The position numbers and the translations under genes were made by a program. Below the pieces are notes generated by a model, which had not been told where the DNA came from, made no database searches, and was given only the letters and a program-made list of their open reading frames with translations. Of a stretch of DNA of 37,791 nt, positions 36,234-37,791 are shown in pieces (the first letter of the stretch is position 1; every line of letters begins with the position of its first letter). The stretch is from an uncultured bacterium (lineage in GTDB: Bacteria > Patescibacteriota > Minisyncoccia > Phycocordibacterales > PALSA-1337), in assembly GCA_903825415.1 (NCBI GenBank), contig CAIKAN010000088.1:1-37791 (forward strand), given 5' to 3'.

Positions 36234-37622
36234 TTAATTGCAGGCCAGACGTTCTTCCTGTGCGTACTGCAGAGCGGCATAGATGCCGGGATTGCGCATA
36301 CCCAAGATCTGAAGCGCTGCCAAGACCGCATTGGCCGGAGACAGCACAGTCATTGCGGGCACGCCGCTCGGAAGGCGTAGCGAGGACCAGATATCGTCTG
36401 GGAACCCCTTGAAGTCTGCTGGCACGTTGATGACAGGGACCGAAGTGTTGGCTGACAAGGTCGGTCCCGCGCCATTGCTCATCCCGATAAAGTCGATGAT
36501 GACCGCGTCCGGATGTTTCTGAACGGTTTCGCTGAGGATCTGTAGGCCTCGAACGGATTGTTTATGCATGGAACAAGTCACTTCGATCGCGGTGACTAGC
36601 GATCCGCCAACGAGCTCGTCCACACTCTTCGTCAGAGGGGATATGTCGTCCTTTTCCGACCCGCGCCATAAGATCAGGCTCTGAGAAGGGATCGAGAACT
36701 GTCCCGTCAAATCGGCAACAAGACGGAAGTTGGCAGTCACGGTGTTCATAGCCCCATCATTGCGGAAGAGCTGTTTGCAGATATAATTGCCTGCCGCATC
36801 GCGAAGCCTCCAGGAATCATTGTCGAGCACGTCGGCCAACCTCAGTCGACCATCGGGGTCGATGCCGAACTCGACTTTGAAGTCGCCCATTGTCTTCCTG
36901 AGGAGCTGCCAAGCTTTTTCGAGGATCAAGAAAGTCCTGCGGGCGATCTTTTCCATCTCCGGCATCATAGCTTCAATGCCAGAATCGCCGAAGAACTCCT
37001 CTTTTGACACAGTCATGAACGGCTTTTGGCCGATCAGGAAATTGACGGTGCCGTCTGAGTCACGGAGTTTCCGCTGTGCCTTGGTGAAGTGGGGTAGGTA
37101 GAATTCCACATTAGTTTCTGTGACGACGATGAGGGGGTCATCCATGGGAATGTCCTTACCTCTCCATTTCCGATCCTTGGTCTTGGCGAAGAATTCGACA
37201 CGGAGCCTCGGAAATCGTTCCCGCTTCACGATGTGAGGAAAACGTTCCAGGAATGAGCCGTCTGCTTCGCGGCGCACGACCACCTCCAAGTCGACCATCT
37301 TACACTTCGGTGCGATGAATCCGTGCATTGTCCAGTCTGGAACATCAGCAGGCTGATTCACGATCTGGCTCTCGAAAGCGACCGGTATGCCGCAGGCTCT
37401 CAGTAAGTTGAAGCTGTTGCAGGTTGTTCTATTGGCCAGCTCAGCCTTGCCTGTGATGATCTCCTGCTTATCACCATCACCTGCGGTGAGGTCATCCTTG
37501 GAGATGATATACACCTGGTTGGGGGCATCGACCACGTTGAAGATCTTTTTTGTCTTTCCCTCACAGGCTGGTGGTGCGGCGACTGATCTCCCTAGTATTG
37601 ATGTTGGGGTTGTTTCGTTCAT
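36234..37622 (-). CDS. purCE: Fused SAICAR synthetase (PurC) - AIR carboxylase (PurE) bifunctional protein, PAICS-like
   Basis: N-part: [38 protein letters not shown]; C-part: [54 protein letters not shown]. ATG at 37622 (track GTG at 37628). Confidence 0.88.
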   Translation of the reverse strand: [462 protein letters not shown]

Positions 37623-37644
37623 AGACACTGCCTTTCAATGTGCG

Positions 37645-37660
37645 CACGGCGATGGCCGTG
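37645..37660. repeat. Small hairpin CACGGC-GATG-GCCGTG upstream of purCE
   Basis: 6-bp perfect stem 23 nt upstream of the start codon. Confidence 0.5.
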
Positions 37661-37791
37661 TTTGCTATGGGAGTTATTCCCTTAGTCTGATTGAATACTA
37701 CTTGTTTTGAGCCATAAAAGGCAAGCAATATTTGTTCATATATTCTGGCCATGAATTATTGCAATATGGTAATAGCCATGTTAATGTATCC

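Noticed and set aside
1-37791. tRNA or rRNA genes
   Set aside because: No convincing cloverleaf T-arm/acceptor pattern or rRNA motif noticed by eye; tRNAscan-SE and barrnap would be decisive.

Overview
This window looks like part of a chromosome from a Patescibacteria/CPR (Parcubacteria-like) organism. That lineage is inferred from gene content and intergenic style, not from a marker tree. Recognisable content: a partial exonuclease III; a TrmB-type regulator divergent from a radical SAM protein; a Xer tyrosine recombinase; an H-X9-DG type pseudopilin-like protein; a membrane H+-pyrophosphatase; a HigBA-like toxin/antitoxin pair; nusA; a truncated dinD; a type IV pilus operon (pilB, pilC, three prepilin-like or pilus-associated proteins, and a secreted protein with one domain in triplicate); tpiA-pgk; a HIT protein; a nitroreductase; recJ; RNase H with a viroplasmin-like C-terminus; a ComEC split into two genes around a superoxide dismutase; rpmB; an M50 protease; and a fused PurC-PurE (PAICS-like) gene. 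No CRISPR array, rRNA, tRNA or clear prophage was seen. The most unusual signal is in the non-coding DNA: (i) a short palindrome with core AGGTCCGACCT in at least five copies, four of them within ~630 bp around and inside the second comEC-like gene, with compensatory changes in the arms; (ii) a ~38 nt near-identical leader upstream of both halves of the split comEC; (iii) three very large non-homologous intergenic hairpins (one with perfect 43-bp outer arms); (iv) four long AT-rich intergenic inverted repeats, two of which share sequence. All calls are by eye from sequence and the supplied ORF track; no database search was run.
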